Source: Phoebastria nigripes
Lineage: Eukaryota > Chordata > Aves > Procellariiformes > Diomedeidae
NCBI GenBank assembly: GCA_035582835.1
Contig: JAYKAV010003486.1
Location: 71,444 to 135,443 of the forward strand
Direction of reading: 5' to 3'
DNA length: 64,000 bases
The notes below the pieces were generated by a model that was not told the DNA's origin, did no database searches, and saw only the letters and a list, made by a program, of their open reading frames with translations. Positions 1 to 11,900 of this stretch are shown here, in pieces (within the stretch, counting starts at the first letter, position 1; the number at the start of each line of letters is the position of its first letter). The translations under genes and the position numbers were made by a program.

Positions 1-2946
1 AGTTAAACTTCTACATTCTGCAGCTGGTCAAGGTGCAGTTCAGAATGAAGTCAGTTTAGTATGATTTAACAGGGAATGTGTGGGAGACAGGAATGTATGT
101 AAGCACCAGGCCAGAACAATGACTGTCACAGGAAAAAAAAAGGTGGTGGTGGGGAATTGAAGCAGGGGGACCTGATTGCAAAATACAAAAATTACTTATA
201 AATCTACTTATGGCACACAAAGTAGAAGCAAGGGCGAAGAAGAGATATGGTGACTTTTTGATCTATCTTTTTCAAAGTTCACAATCTCATGGTGTGGACA
301 GTGGTGGAAAGACCTGGTTAGTAAGGCGTCAGCATTTTCAGTTAGAAGAGTGAAGGCAAAGCCTACAATTATTTATTCTATTTATGTTCATGCATTAGAG
401 GCAGTCAGACAGTTCCAGTCCTTCAAAATGCTGACTGACTTATTGAAGTAGTTTGGAGAAGCTAAAAGCTGTTCTAAAAGGCTACCTTGAGAATTAACCG
501 GTCAGGGATCCTATTCACTCTGAAAACTTTGGAAAGATTGTGCCCTGCTGAGCTTTCTGTTATGTACAAACCCTGAGGACTTAAAACATGGTGAGTGGCA
601 AATTTACACCTTAAGGTTCCATAAGGGGTAAACTGAAAAACTCTTTCTAGAAAAATAACAGATGAGCATCAACTGAGATCACCTGGATATTAAAGCATTT
701 TGTTCCGGCAAAGTCTGCAGATGGAGAGGCTGAGAATCAGCTTTCAGAGTCTTCAGAAAAATGGCGAGAAATGAAGCTTCAGAAGTACCATCTTGTGCAC
801 AGCAAGTCTTTACCATGACTGAAACCACAAAAGATGAGTAATCTTCAGAGCTTAACTTTTAAAAATTTGGAAAAGGGTCAATTTAGATATCATGAAGAGT
901 AGAGAAGAGGAACCTGAGAAAGACAGATGTCCACAGCCAGCCATTTGTAATTTTAACCAGGAAATATCACCACCTACTTCTCTGCCCATTTTTAAAAAGA
1001 CAATGCCACAGAAAATCAAGAAAACATTTTAAAAATTTGCATAATTTCCTTAGTCCTCTCCTGCTAAGCAAAAGGAAATGCTGGTCAGATTTAATTCATA
1101 CTAATAAAAGAACCATTCCTAATGAAGATGGAGGTATGAATCTTCATCAGCTATGCTGGAAAGAAAATTAAATCATCAATAAAATATTTTCTTTTAGGCA
1201 TCTTTTCTATAAAATTTGTGAAGCATTAGGTTTAGAATAGGTTTATTTTACATAATCACAATAACATTCTTCTCTGCTAAGGCAAAAAATCTTGTTTCTT
1301 AGATTTTTATTTATTAATAGCTAGAACTTCAAACGTCTTGAATTTGTCAAGACTAAAGAGTACCTCTAAAACTATAGCAGCATTTTTATGCCACTGGGGA
1401 AAAGATTGTCTCAGTGTTTCTCTGATAAACCTATCTTTCAGGTCAATGATCCATGAAGTAGGAAGGATTTCCAAATAAACCAATGAGCACTTCAAAGGAG
1501 CTTTTTGTCTATTGTGTCAACAAGCACATCTGAAAAAATGTTGCAGTTTTTAATATGACACATCATATTGAGCTGCATGATTTTTGTGGCAAACCTGGAG
1601 TAAGTCTGAGCTTTTACGAGGGTAGCTTAAACAATATTTTATTTTCTACTCTGGCTGACCAACAACTTCAGCTGCCCAGCTTCAAATGCAAAAGTAAAGC
1701 TCAAAGTTAAATTAGAGAGACTTTTGCAGGATCAATTTAAGGTTGTAAAGAAAATGAGGATGTTAAAATGCAAGACCAAATCTCTACACAAAATTATTTT
1801 GTACTTTTATTTTTAGTTTGAACAATTGTGCTCCTCTAATTTTGAGTTGAACAAATTGTAGTGTAAAATCTGAATTAAAATGTGTGATACCTGTCCAATA
1901 CGTCAATGTGTTATAAAATACATCCTGTAAAAGTCACAACCCTGTAGGTTGCTTTATAACCTCATGTCTGTGAGACAACCATGGCTGATCTTGTAGCTAG
2001 GACCATTCTCATTTATGGTGTGACACCACAACCTAATTTTGCAGTGATACCTTTGTATTGGCAAAGCACTGGACAATTTGGTTTTATTGATAAACTTCCA
2101 CTTTTCTACATATTCTAATAGTTCCAAAACTGTTGAAAGAAATTAATAAGGCACTATCTTCAAGATCTATTGGATGAGATCTACATTTTGATGTATGCAT
2201 CTTCTGGCCTTGGGTTTGATCTACCAAACTATTAAAAACAAAAAAATCCCAACCAAAACCCCACCAGAATGAAAGCTAAGAGCTAGCTATACTATACTGA
2301 TTCTCCAATGTGTTTTTCATATCATCAGCAGCTCTTTTGGGAAATGTAACCACAGAAATTAGAAATTACTATCTGAACAGCAATTTGGGAATCATTTATT
2401 GAAAAGGGTGCTCTCTTGAGGAAAAGATAGGGAGGGGCAGAGGGATTAGGTTGTATGAATCCAGATTAATGACAAGAGCTTGAAATACTGAAGTGCTGAA
2501 CTGAGATCTAATGACTGAAAGTGGATGTAAAGTGTATCAGTGTTAATTAATCAAAGAGAAAGTGAAACATATTAGGGTAAAAATAGTGTGTGTGTGCGTG
2601 TCTTTTTAAAAAAAAAAAAATATTTTTAAAACATTTTCTGCCTTCAGAATCCTTGCTATTCATAAAAGCACTTGATGGTTCCAACTGTTTAAAATCTCAT
2701 CAAGGCTTCCTATATCAATGGGAATGTTCACTCTTCCTGGATATGATTTAATGATTTAATCACTATGGTTTCTTACCATGAACTCTGCTAATGGGGATCC
2801 TACACAGATTACATAAATTGTTTTCACTGAATTACTGTAAATGGTGAAGCACTTAATTTTTTTTTTTCCTCAATTTAATTGAAACAGAACCATTTAAATA
2901 GAGCAATTAGAGAGCTCTCTGGTAGCCCAGGAATAGTTAAGATTAT
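1..2946. other. gene-free AT-rich stretch
   Basis: No exon, RNA gene or recognisable repeat is seen. The longest minus-strand frame (1307-1495) has no family motif that I recognise. A short (TG)n run at 2587-2601 is followed closely by 13 A at 2608-2620, an ordinary simple-sequence pair. The stretch ends at the target-site copy of LTR A. Confidence 0.6.
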
Positions 2947-2951
2947 CTTAT
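2947..2951. repeat. left 5-bp target-site duplication (cttat) of LTR A
   Basis: The five bases cttat lie directly before the first base of LTR A and recur directly after its last base at 3535-3539. A 5-bp duplication is usual for ERVL- and many ERVK-type integrases. The perfect match fixes both ends of the element. Confidence 0.85.
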
Positions 2952-3077
2952 TGTCGTGGTTTAACCCCAGCTGGCAACTAAGCACCACACAGCTGCTTGC
3001 TCACTCCCTTCTGGTGGGATGGGGGAGAGAATCAGAAGGGTAAAAGTGAGAAAACTCGTGGGTTGAGATAAAGACAG

Positions 3078-3083
3078 TTTAAT
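3078..3083 (-). promoter_or_regulatory. ATTAAA polyadenylation signal of LTR A
   Basis: Plus-strand tttaat reads ATTAAA on the minus strand. It lies within a block (gagataaagacagtttaat) also present in LTR B, and about 170 bases downstream of the TATA box, a sensible R-region distance. No transcription is implied. Confidence 0.55.
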
Positions 3084-3251
3084 AGGGAAAGCAAAAGCCG
3101 CGCATGCAAGCAAAGCAAAACAAGGAATTCATTCACTACTTCCCTTCGTTCAGCCATCGCCAGGAAAGCAGGGCTCCATCACGCGTAACGGTGACTTGGG
3201 AAGACAAACGCCATCACTCCAAATGTCCCCCCTTCTTTCTTCTTCCCCCAG

Positions 3252-3258
3252 TTTTATA
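3252..3258 (-). promoter_or_regulatory. TATA box of LTR A
   Basis: Plus-strand ttttata reads TATAAAA on the minus strand. A CRE-like octamer, TGATGTCA (3268-3275), sits just upstream in that orientation. It differs from the consensus TGACGTCA by a CpG-decay change. Together they look like a former U3 promoter. Confidence 0.55.
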
Positions 3259-3534
3259 TGCTGAGCATGACATCACATGGTATGGAATATCCCTTTGCTC
3301 AGCTGGGGTCAGCTGTCCCGGCTGTGTCCCCTCCCAGCTCCTTGTGCACCCCCAGCCTCCTCGCTGGTGGGGTGGGGTGAGGAGCAGCAAAGGCCTTGAC
3401 TCTGTGTAAGCGCTGCTCAGCAGTAACGAAAACATCCCTGTGTTATCAACANTGTTTTCANCACAAATCCAAAACATAGCCCCATACTAGCTACTGTGAA
3501 GAAAATTAACTCTATCCCAGCCAAAAGCAGCACA

Positions 3535-3539
3535 CTTAT
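3535..3539. repeat. right 5-bp target-site duplication (cttat) of LTR A
   Basis: Identical to the five bases at 2947-2951, immediately after the terminal ca of the LTR. Confidence 0.85.
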
Positions 3540-6500
3540 TTTATTGTGATTGCTTTTAGAGACAGTAATGTAGACAGCTAGTTTGGAGTTATTTCTTATA
3601 TTACACCGATTATTAGTACCATGTAAAACGCATGTATACACGCATGAACTGCATTTCGTACAAATTCCATCGTGTGCCCTCTCTTGTGGCTGATGTTTTC
3701 CATGAACTGTTTTACTTGAGGCAGGCTTTCTGTGTGCTTTTGGTGCTGTGGCTGCTTGGAATAAGCAGATTTCACCCTACCACCTTTCTTGCCTTTCCTC
3801 CTGAAGCTGTTTATGATAACGCCAGATGAGTATTCAGAACATGTCCATGTATTGTTGCCTGTCACACAGGCTGTTTGGCATGAAGGCTTTCTCTGATCTA
3901 CTTCTCCTGTTAATAGGCTATTTAAGGTGACATGGAGTCACATTTATTAAAGCTTTTGAGGCTAAGCTTACATGAAGAAAGCTTGCTGTGTTTTCTAACA
4001 ACTTACTGTAAAGGAAGCACACAAGGTGTTGTGGCTCTGCTTCCACAGTCTGTTAATTTCTATCAGACTTGTTAGAAATCTAACTAATGCATGGACCTTA
4101 AAAACGCCTGATTAGAAGCTATAGTTTATAAATACAGAAGGTTTTCCTCAGTAACATGCATGTTTAAGCATACAGCATTGTAATAATAAGCGTCTAGATA
4201 CAGTTACAGTATATTTTATTGAGATTTCCATCTCTTTTGAACCTTCCTTATAGGCATACCTATTTAGATTCTGAGGTTGTGCATCCAGGATAGCTTGTAA
4301 AAGGAGTCAGGATTTGGACTGTATTCTGAAGTTCACAAAGTTCATTCAGCCTAATTTTCAAAAGAAATTAAATTTTTTATCAGATGTCTATTTCTTCAAG
4401 GCAGTTTGATCCTCAGTTGTTGATCCTGCCGATGGGGCTGGCAGGAAATGGTGTGGCCAACAGAGATTATCTTCCAATTTCACTTCCATTAACATTTTAA
4501 ACTAATTTTTAAGATATGTCTCCATAGTACATCTCTACAAACAAGAGAAGAGATGGTGACAGCTTGTTCTAGGGAAAAGGTTTCTAATGGTTCAGCTACT
4601 TCCCCCTTCCCCCCTTTTTTTTTTCTTCATTCACTGGCAATACATGTGTATTTGTTAAAGTGAGTTATATCTGAACATTCTACTTTGAAATACATCTGAA
4701 CATATTAGAGTATGTTAAGTGGGAAAATCTATGCATACTCTGGTGTAAAACTATTTATGACAAAACATATGACTGTAAGCCTTCCAGGAATCTAATCATC
4801 TGTCTTACATATACGTTCATGCACACAAAACCACTCATATCCCCCTCTGCGCTAGCAAATTTTTAGACTTCATTAAACACACCTGCGTCAGTGTTTCCCT
4901 TTGGATCAGGAGGGCATTTCTGAAATGAACGGGGCTTTTTATCTTGCCAGCTGGGGCTTTTACCTTACCATTCCCCTTACTCTGGTTCATGGAGCAGTCT
5001 CAGAGCTCAGTGACCCAAGCTCCCTTCAGATAAACTGGGAATTGTGCCCCACAAAATGCACAGTGTGGGCTTGTCCTACTTGCTAGGATGGGATAGAAGC
5101 CAGGTTTGGATCATACTGGTATAACAGACTAGGGTGGATAATTTGGATACCTCAAGATTGGGCAGCTTCAGGTCATCACACTAACTTTTGATNATTAGAT
5201 AAAAATATGAAAGACTTGAGATATTCTGACTACAAAGGACTTTCCTTACAGAATTTTTATAGTATCTCTGTGGTTAGAATTGTCTAAATTCTACATGCTT
5301 TTTTTGAACAGGTAATTGTAGTTTTGCAAATTATTCCTCATAAAAACCTTAGAGTATGAACAAGGCAGCTGAGGATTCTTATTTTAATTTCCTCGGGTTA
5401 GTTCCCCATTTTGGAGTGGGGGGAAAAGAGAAGCAACCTTCTACAAATATTTAGAGATATTTCACAAAAAACATTTCCTGTAAGCCTTGGTAATTAAGTC
5501 ATTGTATGTGTTTAAACATATCTAAAATCAACAATATTCTTTTTTTTTCTTAATTCAGTCTGTCCATTGATATAACTTATGTTCACTTCTGAAACGCAAG
5601 TTGCATCAGAAACCAGTTTCCTGTACAAACTAATACCTGAGATTTAGAGTTAATATATCCATTCTTCTTGAAGGTTTATAAGTAGTTTGAGTCTTAGCAT
5701 GAAAATGATTGCTAAGTTGCAGAACTATAGGAGATTTTAGAAACTTCTGTGAAAGCCGGTGTATGTTAAGCTATGGTAGTGTATTCTCATAGGTCATATA
5801 CTGAGCAGATTTACTCTGATTTGTGTACTCAAGTTTGCAATTTTACAAATGAATATTTCACAGATGTAATTGATATTTTCTATCATTTCTGCATAAAATT
5901 ACCCATCCTCTATTGGCAATCTTAAAAGAATTAAACTGCATCTATAAGACAGCTAAATTGTAGGTGTAACTAGTTGCTCAATCACTGTGATTTAAAATTG
6001 AGAGTTCATTGGGGCATTACATCTTGAACTTTGTCTTCTAGCTTCATGTTAAATGGTCAAGCCCGGAGGCAAAAATGTTAAATTAAAACACATGCTGATT
6101 ATTGCATCATCTATATTGGACTTCATTAAAATTGTGTTGACTGGGTTAGAAAATTTGTGTTTACCCAGTAAAATAATTTGCACAGTACCTGACTTTTACC
6201 TAATAATAGAAAGACCAATGACCATTAAAATTCAAGTTGTCGGGGGTTTTTTGGGGCTTTTTGGTTTGTTTGGGTTTTTTTAATATTCAGACCTTAAAAT
6301 ACAATCAAAGGAGTTCTAGAAATTTAATGCCTTCCTACTGAAAAGAGAGCTGAATCTCCATAGCTTTCNGGATGATCGTCTGCTAAAAAGGAGGATTGAG
6401 ACATCAGCAAATGCCAAGGCTGTTTTCCATGAGTTGTTTTCTATTTGGCATTATTTTTTTTTATTTCTTAAACGTTGATAATATATTTGCCATTCTTCGT

Positions 6501-8999
6501 GTTTTAAAGAAAGATGCTATTTAACACCATCAGCAACCTATGTAAAATTCTTGGAAACAGAAATAACAAAGGTGAAGTTAAGTACAAAAAAACATGTCAC
6601 AATATTGAACTATGTCTATTTGAATTCCTTATTCTGGTCTTGCGATCTGCAACATAGAAATAGAGAAAATTCATAATAGATTTGAGATAGCATTATAAAT
6701 ATCTCAAAAGGAGGAAAGTAGAGAGACTTTTTATAAATTTCCTCTTGCAAATTCAAATTTTATCAAATAAGAGCAGCCTGGATCTTAAGATACATGGACA
6801 GTCTGGTGTCTTTTCTCACTATGAAAAACAAATCCATAGCTGTAATGTCCTCATCATCACTTAGTCCCTTTCCCCCAGAATAAAATTTACTATTCTGAGC
6901 TATTTTCATCATGTTTTACATTGATAGATGAACTGAAGAGTTTTCTCAGCTCCTTCTAATCCTTCCAAATACATTCTAAAGTTCTTCTAGATGTAGTAAG
7001 GCCAACAAGGATTGTGTCATAGCTGTCCCCATCTACTTTTTTTTCAGTCTCAGGGGTCAGATGTGTACCAAGATGACCTGTGAAGACTGCATAAAAGGAA
7101 AGTTTTTGTTCTAGGATCCCCATCACTTTGATAGTCCAGGACAAAGGATAACCTGTATTACACCAAATAGTTGGTACCTTGGTCCATTGGCTTAACAACT
7201 GTCTTCTTGGACTAATGTCAGAGAGCAGACCATTAAAGTCAGGAACCTGACAGGATCCTGACATACACAGGAGAGTTTGCACCTCAAAGTAAAGGTGGCA
7301 AAAAAGACACGGAACCTGTATCTATCATAGCTTAAATGTGAACAGAACATTTCTTTAACTGAAAATAATATTGCCATATAAAACCCACAACTAAAATAAG
7401 AGATGTGTAGGATGCCTTAAGTCGTCAAGAAAAAAAAAGGGACTTGAACTGTTCATCCAGTGTCACTTAACAAACAGTTGTGTGAATTATATAGGTTCTT
7501 TTGAGCCCCCACTCCCACAGGGAGAGGTTGGTACAAAGATTAATTACTGATCTGACAATAACTTTTGTCCATGTGCTGTAGCAGGCTGTGTTCTCTGCCC
7601 TCTCTTTATTTTTTGTTTCATTTTATCTATCAGATTTTCTGACTGCACCTTTTTCTCTCATGCCTAACATGCTGAATGGGGAAAGTTTTTGTTTTAACTT
7701 TTGGTTCGTGAAGACCCTGGTGAGGCTCAGGTTCTCAAGCAGATTAAGTGAACTGCTGGATTGTAAAGGGTTTTTTTGTTCCAGTTTGTTACATCTGCCT
7801 GTAGTTCTCTGCTCCTGGTTGGTTATATCAATGGAAATATTTCTGAAATAATTCCTGAATATTTAAAAATAAATAACTTTCCACTTCTTGCAGTTTATCA
7901 GAATGGTTTAAGACCATCTGGTTTAATACTCCCGCCGCCGCCCTGTAAATGTACTGTGTCCTTTGTTCTTGGCAGTTGGTTTGGGATTTAACCATACTGA
8001 TGCACCCAGCGCTGCCAAGGTGAAAACAAAGAAATACAAGGCCAGACGCTTCCAGGCTTGAACACTTTGTGACTGTTCCCTCAGAATAAGGTCCCCATCC
8101 CCACAGAGGGTTCTCCAATTCCTTCTCTGGTCTTCTGAGTGTAGAAAACATGCAAACTCACCATTAGCAAAATTCTTATATACAAACCATTCACAAAAGA
8201 ATGCGTTGTTGCATGGCCTTTTCACTGTGGTATATCCAAGCTATATCCATGTTGAAGCAGCTTATATCAGAATTTAAATAAGCAATAGCAGGACAATCCA
8301 TATTAGGTCCTTTCACGTCCATCACTGTAGCAACCATGGCAGATACTTACTGCTGATGGTGCCACTTAAAATTTCCTCACTGATCTCAAAAACGCAAGGT
8401 CAGGATCAGTGTAAAGCTTATGCAGCTGAAAACTCACAAAACAGAAAAGAGACTACATTCTTTGAGCCAGCAGTATTTAAATCAATGTAAGGCTGTTGTA
8501 GCACATACCCACTGTCGTCTTTCATAGACTTCCTACCTGGATCCTTCCTGATTGCATGGAGGATGTTAAATTTACTTTTCTTCAAAGAAAAAGGCTTTAT
8601 TATGAACAGAAAGTGAGAAGGTGAGAAAAGACAGAAGAAAGATCAGTAAATATTGTGTTTACCATGTTAAAGAAGAAACAAAACCCTGCCTTCATGTGCA
8701 ACATTATTCTTATCAGTCACTCCAGGCTATTTTCAATTCTATATCCTAATGCTGTGCCATGTTGTAACTCAGTAATGTTGTTTTCATACTCTTCAGAGAA
8801 TGAATGCTCACGTTTTCATTAAATGTGAAATTAAATCAATGGCACCTTTTTTCTTTTTTAAATCCCTTTATGGATAGCTGTCAACCTACTTGTACAACAA
8901 AGATAATTCCTTGTTTAAATAGACATCTGGGGTGAATTTGGCTATATTGCACAGTATTTCTGTGTTGCAGAAAGTTCTGAGAAGCACAATAAATGCATT
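3540..8999. other. gene-free AT-rich stretch
   Basis: No exon or RNA gene is supported. A pyrimidine-rich run sits near 4600-4624. A G/T-rich run lies at 6242-6281. A frame of 108 codons on the minus strand at 6956-7282 has a fairly protein-like composition but no motif I recognise. A short gccgccgcc run lies at 7932-7942 in an otherwise CpG-poor setting. Single ambiguous bases occur at 5193 and 6369. Confidence 0.55.
6242..6281 (+). repeat. G/T-rich low-complexity tract
   Basis: The plus strand is made almost wholly of G runs (5, 4, 2, 1 and 3) separated by T runs, ending in seven T. It is low-complexity sequence with weak G-quadruplex potential, since only three runs reach three G. Confidence 0.7.
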
Positions 9000-11900
9000 A
9001 TGTTACAAACATCAAAGTTCCAGTGTTGCATCTTGCTTTTGTTTTCAATTTCCCCAGGGACGGGTATCCATATTTTAAATATCTGGTAAAGTCAGCTCCA
9101 GACAAACTGTCTTCTAATTCTTTATAAGGCTTTCACACAATGTAGAAATCTAGGCAGTGACACACCACAATAGTATATGGTTTTTTTCTTTTGGGCAGGG
9201 AGGGGAGGAAGGCATTGAGGAGCTGATGGGGCCTCAAAAGTTTACAATGCAGAGTTGCACGTTGGGGTAGATGTTGGATAAGCTTGTTCCCAGAGCAGGA
9301 AGGAAAAGAAGTAGAAGAGACAAACTTGGAAGTTAGCTTACCTTGTGGAAAGTATAGATGCCAAAAACATAGAGCTCGGTTTTCAGATTTTTTTATGATA
9401 CCTTTTTTTTTTAACAATGGGCTACACGAGTAGAGATGGATGAAAATTGACATTTTGTTCCACATCAGAAAATCTGGGGCTTGCTGTAGAGGTTAAGTAT
9501 GAGACATGCTTCTACAGAATCTCTGAATTAGACAATATGATGTGAAGGGGTTTGTATGACTATTGAGGTGTATCCAGCAGAGTGGAAGGGTCACCACTTA
9601 GAGGTAATATGACCTGCCCTTCTCTGGAGTATATCTGTGTTGGACACTGTACTTTGAAATGGATATGGATCAGTCTGGCAGAACCAAGAAAAGAACCACA
9701 AAGAATGACCAGAGATCTAGAAAATAGGACTTTTGTAGATGTAGGAATGCATTTTATTGAACTGAATGGATTTCTAATTTAAAGAAAAGGAAGAAACAAC
9801 CATCAAATACGCAAGAAGGAAATAAACTATTTTGTACAGTGGATTGGAGAAGAACTACACTGTAAAAAGGAAATTTAGGCTGGATATTGTGAATAAAAAC
9901 ATTATACTGGTAAGGATGGTTAGACCTGGAATGGACTAGAAAAATTTATCTCCTTGAACAGTTTCATATCTTAATTTTGTTGTATGACAAAGCTGTGTGA
10001 GCATGCATACTGTGTTCATTTTACATGGCTGGAAGTCTCTTACCTGCACCCAGTTAAGGTAGAATTCACCTCATCTAGCAGTAGACATTGCACTATTGAA
10101 GCTGATTTATCCTGAATGAAGGTAAACACTTAGATTGAAACAAACACTTAATGAGCTGTGCTGTAGAGTTTTTAAAAAGCCAAGGTTCACCAGCACAAAA
10201 GTCTACATTTTGTCAGAGGAATTCCCTTAGTATTTTGCATAAAATCTTAGACTTTGCCTACTAACATCTGGAAATGNGCAAGCTATGAAATTTATGCCAA
10301 CTTCTCCCACTGATCAACTATTAATGTGCACTGTCTGTGTAAATTCTAAGCAGACAGATTTCAAATAAGCATTAATATATTTTAGAAACTGCTTTTGGAA
10401 ATATCTGTTGCTGCAACAGGAAGAAAGTAAATGACAAAAGCACTGAAGAAGATTCAGCTGTTACTTCTGCTATAATTGGAGCTTAAATGTGTGATATGAA
10501 GCAATTGAGAGAATTTGCTCTTCTCGTGCTGCCGTGTGTGTGCAGTCTGAAATGATAAAATTTGCAAAGGATTATTCTAGAGATACCATAGAGCAGCTCA
10601 GAATTTACATCAAATTCAGTAGTCAACAGGCCAGGCTGGTCTGTGTGTAGCTTGTGGCAGGTCATTGGTAGCTTAGTTGTCATATATCACCTTGTTATTA
10701 AAATGTAGTTGTGTATGGATATGGATTCTGTCAGCCAACTATGGGCTGTTATAAACATCTCCATCTTTGAGAATACTGCAGAAAATAAAAATAATTTCCT
10801 TTGTTTAACTTCCCGGTGTTTTACAGGCCCAAGGGAACAGTTTCTTTTCGACAGCAACTTTGTAAGAACTCTTTTAAAGAGAATCCTCCCAGAACCATTT
10901 CTCTTTCATGGGAATGTTGTTGATACCAGCAGGTTCAGAAGGTCCTTTCCCCAGTACGGAAATCTAAAACACAACAGGAGAGATCTTGTTACTCTTTTAC
11001 TTAAAAAGCCACAAAGAATAAAGTTCGTTTCTGTGGGTTGGAAGTCATCTCTTGGAAAACATTCATTCCTAGATCCTTCATAAGTATAAATATTATTCAC
11101 AGTGAATGCTTTCCTTGTCATGTGTTTCAAGTCTGCTCTGTCTGGTTTAGCTAATCTGTGCCAATAAATTCTGAGTTCCACTAGCAACTGAAACGCGTAT
11201 TTTCCATACCACGAGGTACAGGAAAACTAACATCAACCCATTGAATGTTCCCTGTTCCCACTGACTAAAACTCTTCAAACATAACCCTAATGATATGTCA
11301 GAATTCATANTCTTTTTTTAGGGAAAAGAAATGTGAAAGGAAACACTGGCAGTTTATTTGTAAAGTGGCATTTAAACACTCTGTGTCCATATGTGCTCTT
11401 TCTAATATTAAACAAGTTCCATGGTAAACCAGGGAGCCAAGCTTAGAGCTGATATTCTGTACTGTGTTATTGTTTTTAAGTAATTTCCTATACTGAAGAT
11501 ATACTANAATTCCCTACTCTATTACCCACTTGTGAATTTGTCCATAGGTTAATGTAATCAAAAAGAAATAAGTATATGTAGATGAACTTATTTGTGAAAA
11601 ACTAAGTAGAGTGCTTTCAAAGGTAAGTTGAAAATTCAGATAACCTTTGATTCTGGCCAGAAATATGACTAAAAGATGATAGAATTTCCTTTTGAATTGT
11701 TTTTCATTGCTAAAGCTGAAAGAAAGAAGGTTCTTGCTACATCAGAAAGTGAAAAATCTGATATTTGGAAAGAGGTTAGGTTTTAAAAATAGACATGAGA
11801 CCTTAAGGAAAGGGGAGTGCTTGCTCTGTAACCTAGAAACTGAAATCCCTAAAGAAGTATCCACTACAGCAAGATCTGAAAAGAAAGCGAATTCTAAAAA

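Larger units (their letters stand above)
2952..3534 (-). mobile_element. solo LTR A of an avian endogenous retrovirus, 583 bp, minus orientation
   Basis: The element begins tgtcgtggtttaacccc on the plus strand, ends cagcaca, and is flanked by the perfect 5-bp duplication cttat. On the minus strand it reads TG...CA, as a retroviral LTR should. Minus orientation is chosen because that strand carries, in order, a CRE-like TGATGTCA (3268-3275), a TATAAAA box (3252-3258) and an ATTAAA polyadenylation signal (3078-3083) about 170 bases further on. No gag, pol or env sequence and no second LTR lie within several kb, so this is a solo LTR left by recombination between the two LTRs of a provirus. Two ambiguous bases (3452, 3461) fall inside. 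From memory this is a family common in birds; the exact subfamily is not assigned. Frames inside it on either strand are not genes. Confidence 0.88.

Noticed and set aside
3104..3641. Frames on both strands within LTR A
   Set aside because: They lie inside or straddle the edge of a non-coding retroviral LTR.
6956..7282. Minus-strand frame of 108 codons with protein-like composition
   Set aside because: No motif or family is recognised, and there is no supporting splice or promoter context.
10709..11083. Plus-strand frame of 124 codons with an acceptor-like and a donor-like site inside
   Set aside because: Single splice-like words are frequent by chance. The implied exon would be only about 35 bases and has no partner exon.
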